Assembly (NCBI GenBank): GCA_946055715.1
Contig: CAMGGT010000047.1
Coordinates: 1-6,909 of the forward strand
Source of the DNA: an uncultured Clostridia bacterium
GTDB taxonomy: Bacteria > Bacillota > Clostridia > Oscillospirales > CAG-272
DNA: 6,909 nucleotides
Direction: 5' to 3'
Within the stretch, counting starts at the first letter, position 1. Each line of letters begins with the position of its first letter. Shown here one piece after another: positions 6,449-6,909 of this stretch. Below the pieces are notes generated by a model. The model saw only the letters and a program-made list of their open reading frames with translations, did no database searches and was not told where the DNA came from. Made by a program: the position numbers and the translations under genes.

Positions 6449-6463
6449 GTGCCCCTACGGCAC
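6449..6463. repeat. Short hairpin and element fragment abutting the aspS stop
   Basis: GTGCC at 6449-6453 pairs with GGCAC at 6459-6463 around CCTAC. The 10-mer GCCCCTACGG (6451-6460) recurs exactly at 6784-6793, at the right end of the GGGCGGAT element, and nearly at 6596-6605. It may be the broken end of such an element, or a small 3'-end hairpin. No T run follows. Confidence 0.45.
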
Positions 6464-6484
6464 GGGTGCAACATTCCATCAAAA

Positions 6485-6497
6485 CTCGGCAACCGAG
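6485..6497. repeat. Small inverted repeat
   Basis: CTCGG at 6485-6489 and CCGAG at 6493-6497 surround CAA. The stem is only 5 pairs and no T run follows, so a terminator role is doubtful. Confidence 0.35.
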
Positions 6498-6513
6498 AAT
6501 CAACTCTTCAATA

Positions 6514-6559
6514 CCTTCCCCAGTGGGGGAAGGGGGACCGCGAAGCGGTGGATGAGGTG
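6514..6559. repeat. REP-like double-hairpin element
   Basis: CCTTCCCC at 6514-6521 pairs with GGGGAAGG at 6526-6533 around AGTG (8 pairs), and ACCGC at 6537-6541 pairs with GCGGT at 6545-6549 around GAA. GGATGAGGTG follows. From memory, this layout (stable stem, second short stem, GGATGAGG end) is a widespread interspersed repeat of GC-rich gut Clostridia; I cannot check copy number here. Function unknown. Confidence 0.65.
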
Positions 6560-6576
6560 TGCCATCTTAAAAGAAA

Positions 6577-6605
6577 CGGCGGGAGGATAATATCCTCCCC
6601 TACCG
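6577..6605. repeat. Palindromic element, copy 1 (GGGAGGATA stem)
   Basis: GGGAGGATA at 6581-6589 is the exact complement of TATCCTCCC at 6591-6599, with a single central base, and CTACCG follows. Outer bases CGG (6577-6579) and CCG (6603-6605) may extend the pairing. It is related to the element at 6762-6793, which has the same outline and right-hand CCCCTAC end. No T run follows, so it does not read as a terminator. Confidence 0.65.
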
Positions 6606-6622
6606 ATATCTGAGCATATCGG
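6603..6622. repeat. Inverted repeat CCGATAT / ATATCGG
   Basis: Seven-base perfect arms (6603-6609 and 6616-6622) surround CTGAGC. The left arm shares its first three bases with the end of the preceding palindrome, so the two hairpins are adjacent or alternative folds of one element. Confidence 0.55.
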
Positions 6623-6653
6623 CTTGCCCCGACCCAAAACGATCTTCCCGTTT

Positions 6654-6695
6654 TTCACTCTTCACTCTTCACTCTTCACTCTTCACTCTTCACTT
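6654..6695. repeat. Tandem heptamer array, TTCACTC x 6
   Basis: Five perfect TTCACTC units (6654-6688) are followed by one with a last-base change, TTCACTT (6689-6695). The strand is strongly pyrimidine-rich. The core TTCAC(T) is also the joining box of the palindrome array at 6842-6909, and CTCTTCACTT recurs at 6838-6847. A simple repeat of this kind is prone to slippage and to length differences among strains. Confidence 0.9.
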
Positions 6696-6704
6696 TTATT
6701 CTGC

Positions 6705-6722
6705 CTCCCTCCGGGATGGGAG
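6705..6722. repeat. Short inverted repeat CTCCC / GGGAG
   Basis: CTCCC at 6705-6709 and GGGAG at 6718-6722 enclose TCCGGGAT. It lies just after the heptamer array, with the palindrome CCCGCGGG at 6730-6737 nearby. The stem is short and could be chance. Confidence 0.3.
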
Positions 6723-6761
6723 CAAGGAGCCCGCGGGTACAAGAGCAGAGAAATAGACATT

Positions 6762-6793
6762 GTAGCGGGCGGATATGGAATCCGCCCCTACGG
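6762..6793. repeat. Palindromic element, copy 2 (GGGCGGAT stem)
   Basis: GGGCGGAT at 6767-6774 pairs with ATCCGCCC at 6780-6787 around ATGGA. GTAG at 6762-6765 pairs with CTAC at 6788-6791, leaving one bulged C. Compared with copy 1, base 4 of the left arm is C instead of A and its partner is G instead of T, so pairing is kept. From memory, GTAG-GGGCGGAT-type palindromes are common between genes in GC-rich Clostridia; copy number cannot be checked here. Confidence 0.7.
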
Positions 6794-6807
6794 AGACAAG
6801 ACGATAT

Positions 6808-6827
6808 AGGGGCATTTTTCAACCCCT
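6808..6827. repeat. Hairpin AGGGG / CCCCT with T-rich loop
   Basis: AGGGG at 6808-6812 pairs with CCCCT at 6823-6827 around a 10-base loop containing TTTTT. CCTAAAAA follows. A T run after the stem is absent on the forward strand; on the reverse strand the stem is followed by ATATCG, not T. A terminator call is not justified. Confidence 0.35.
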
Positions 6828-6841
6828 CCTAAAAACAACTC

Positions 6842-6909
6842 TTCACTTCGCCGCCAGGCGAAATTTCACACCGCAGGTATTTCATTTGCCGCTTGCGGCA
6901 AATTTCACT
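6842..6909. repeat. TTTCAC box / short-palindrome array, cut by the window end
   Basis: Boxes of the form (T)TTCA(C) begin at 6842, 6864, 6880 and 6903 and are separated by different short palindromes: TTCGCC-GCCA-GGCGAA (6847-6862), ACC-GCA-GGT (6870-6878) and ATTTGCCGC-TT-GCGGCAAAT (6884-6903). Steps between the TTCA cores are 23, 16 and 23 bases. The last box ends at the window edge, so the array may continue. Similar arrays are, from memory, frequent in Oscillospiraceae-type genomes, but I know no assigned function. Confidence 0.7.

Larger units (their letters stand above)
6449..6909. other. Gene-free repeat mosaic downstream of aspS
   Basis: This 461-base stretch holds no credible coding region. 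The short open frames in it are repeats read as protein or out-of-frame extensions from aspS. It is made of separate hairpin modules and tandem units, listed individually. Hairpin-flanking fragments such as CCCCTAC recur, which suggests repeated insertion of small non-autonomous or REP-like elements into one tolerant site. I see no tRNA, rRNA, transposase or clear intrinsic terminator. Between modules, 6623-6653 and 6723-6761 show nothing recognisable apart from the palindrome CCCGCGGG at 6730-6737. Confidence 0.8.

Noticed and set aside
6581..6599. Intrinsic terminator of aspS
   Set aside because: The stem is excellent but is followed by CTACCG rather than a T run, lies over 130 bases from the stop, and has a related copy at 6762-6793, so it reads as a repeat element.
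6624..6809. 61-codon open frame in the tail
   Set aside because: Its central part is the TTCACTC repeat read as FTLHSSL units and the rest covers other repeats. It has no ribosome site or homology that I recognise.
6842..6909. CRISPR array
   Set aside because: Boxes are only about 6 bases and the intervals are 16-23 bases and palindromic. Direct repeats and unique spacers of CRISPR size are absent, and no cas gene is present.

Overview
This window is visibly GC-rich. It holds six forward-strand housekeeping genes, packed from about position 77 to 6448, followed by a 461-base gene-free tail made of short palindromes and tandem repeats. Gene content (a DUF1385/YqhQ-type membrane protein next to prmC, Ddl, glutamate racemase, RbfA, bacterial-type AspRS), Shine-Dalgarno-led starts and the style of the intergenic repeats suggest a GC-rich member of the Clostridia, probably from the Oscillospiraceae or Christensenellales type of gut lineage. 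That placement is inference from gene order and remembered repeat style, not from a search.

Region 1 (1-2240): a good -10 box at the left edge precedes a DUF1385 membrane protein with a long acidic, repetitive C-terminal tail. Its last codons overlap prmC, which encodes the methyltransferase that modifies release factors. Region 2 (2241-4193): a 128-base gap with a weak hairpin and a possible extended -10 leads to ddl (D-Ala-D-Ala ligase), which overlaps murI (glutamate racemase) by 4 bases. Both supply D-amino-acid building blocks for peptidoglycan. A strong hairpin spans the murI stop codon. Region 3 (4211-6448): rbfA (30S maturation) and aspS (aspartyl-tRNA synthetase), both translation genes, follow with clear Shine-Dalgarno sites and only short gaps.

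Region 4 (6449-6909) has no credible gene. It is a mosaic of hairpin modules: two copies of a GGG(A/C)GGAT element whose stems carry a compensatory base-pair change, a double-hairpin element of the CCTTCCCC...GGGGAAGG type, a 7-base tandem repeat (TTCACTC), and a head-to-tail array in which TTTCAC boxes alternate with different short palindromes and which runs off the window end.

I see no defence system, mobile-element gene, CRISPR array or RNA gene. The coding part is ordinary conserved biology. The least ordinary points are the repeat mosaic, the hairpin over the murI stop, a racemase whose usual active-site CNT motif reads CGT, and the placement of rbfA away from its usual nusA-infB neighbours.
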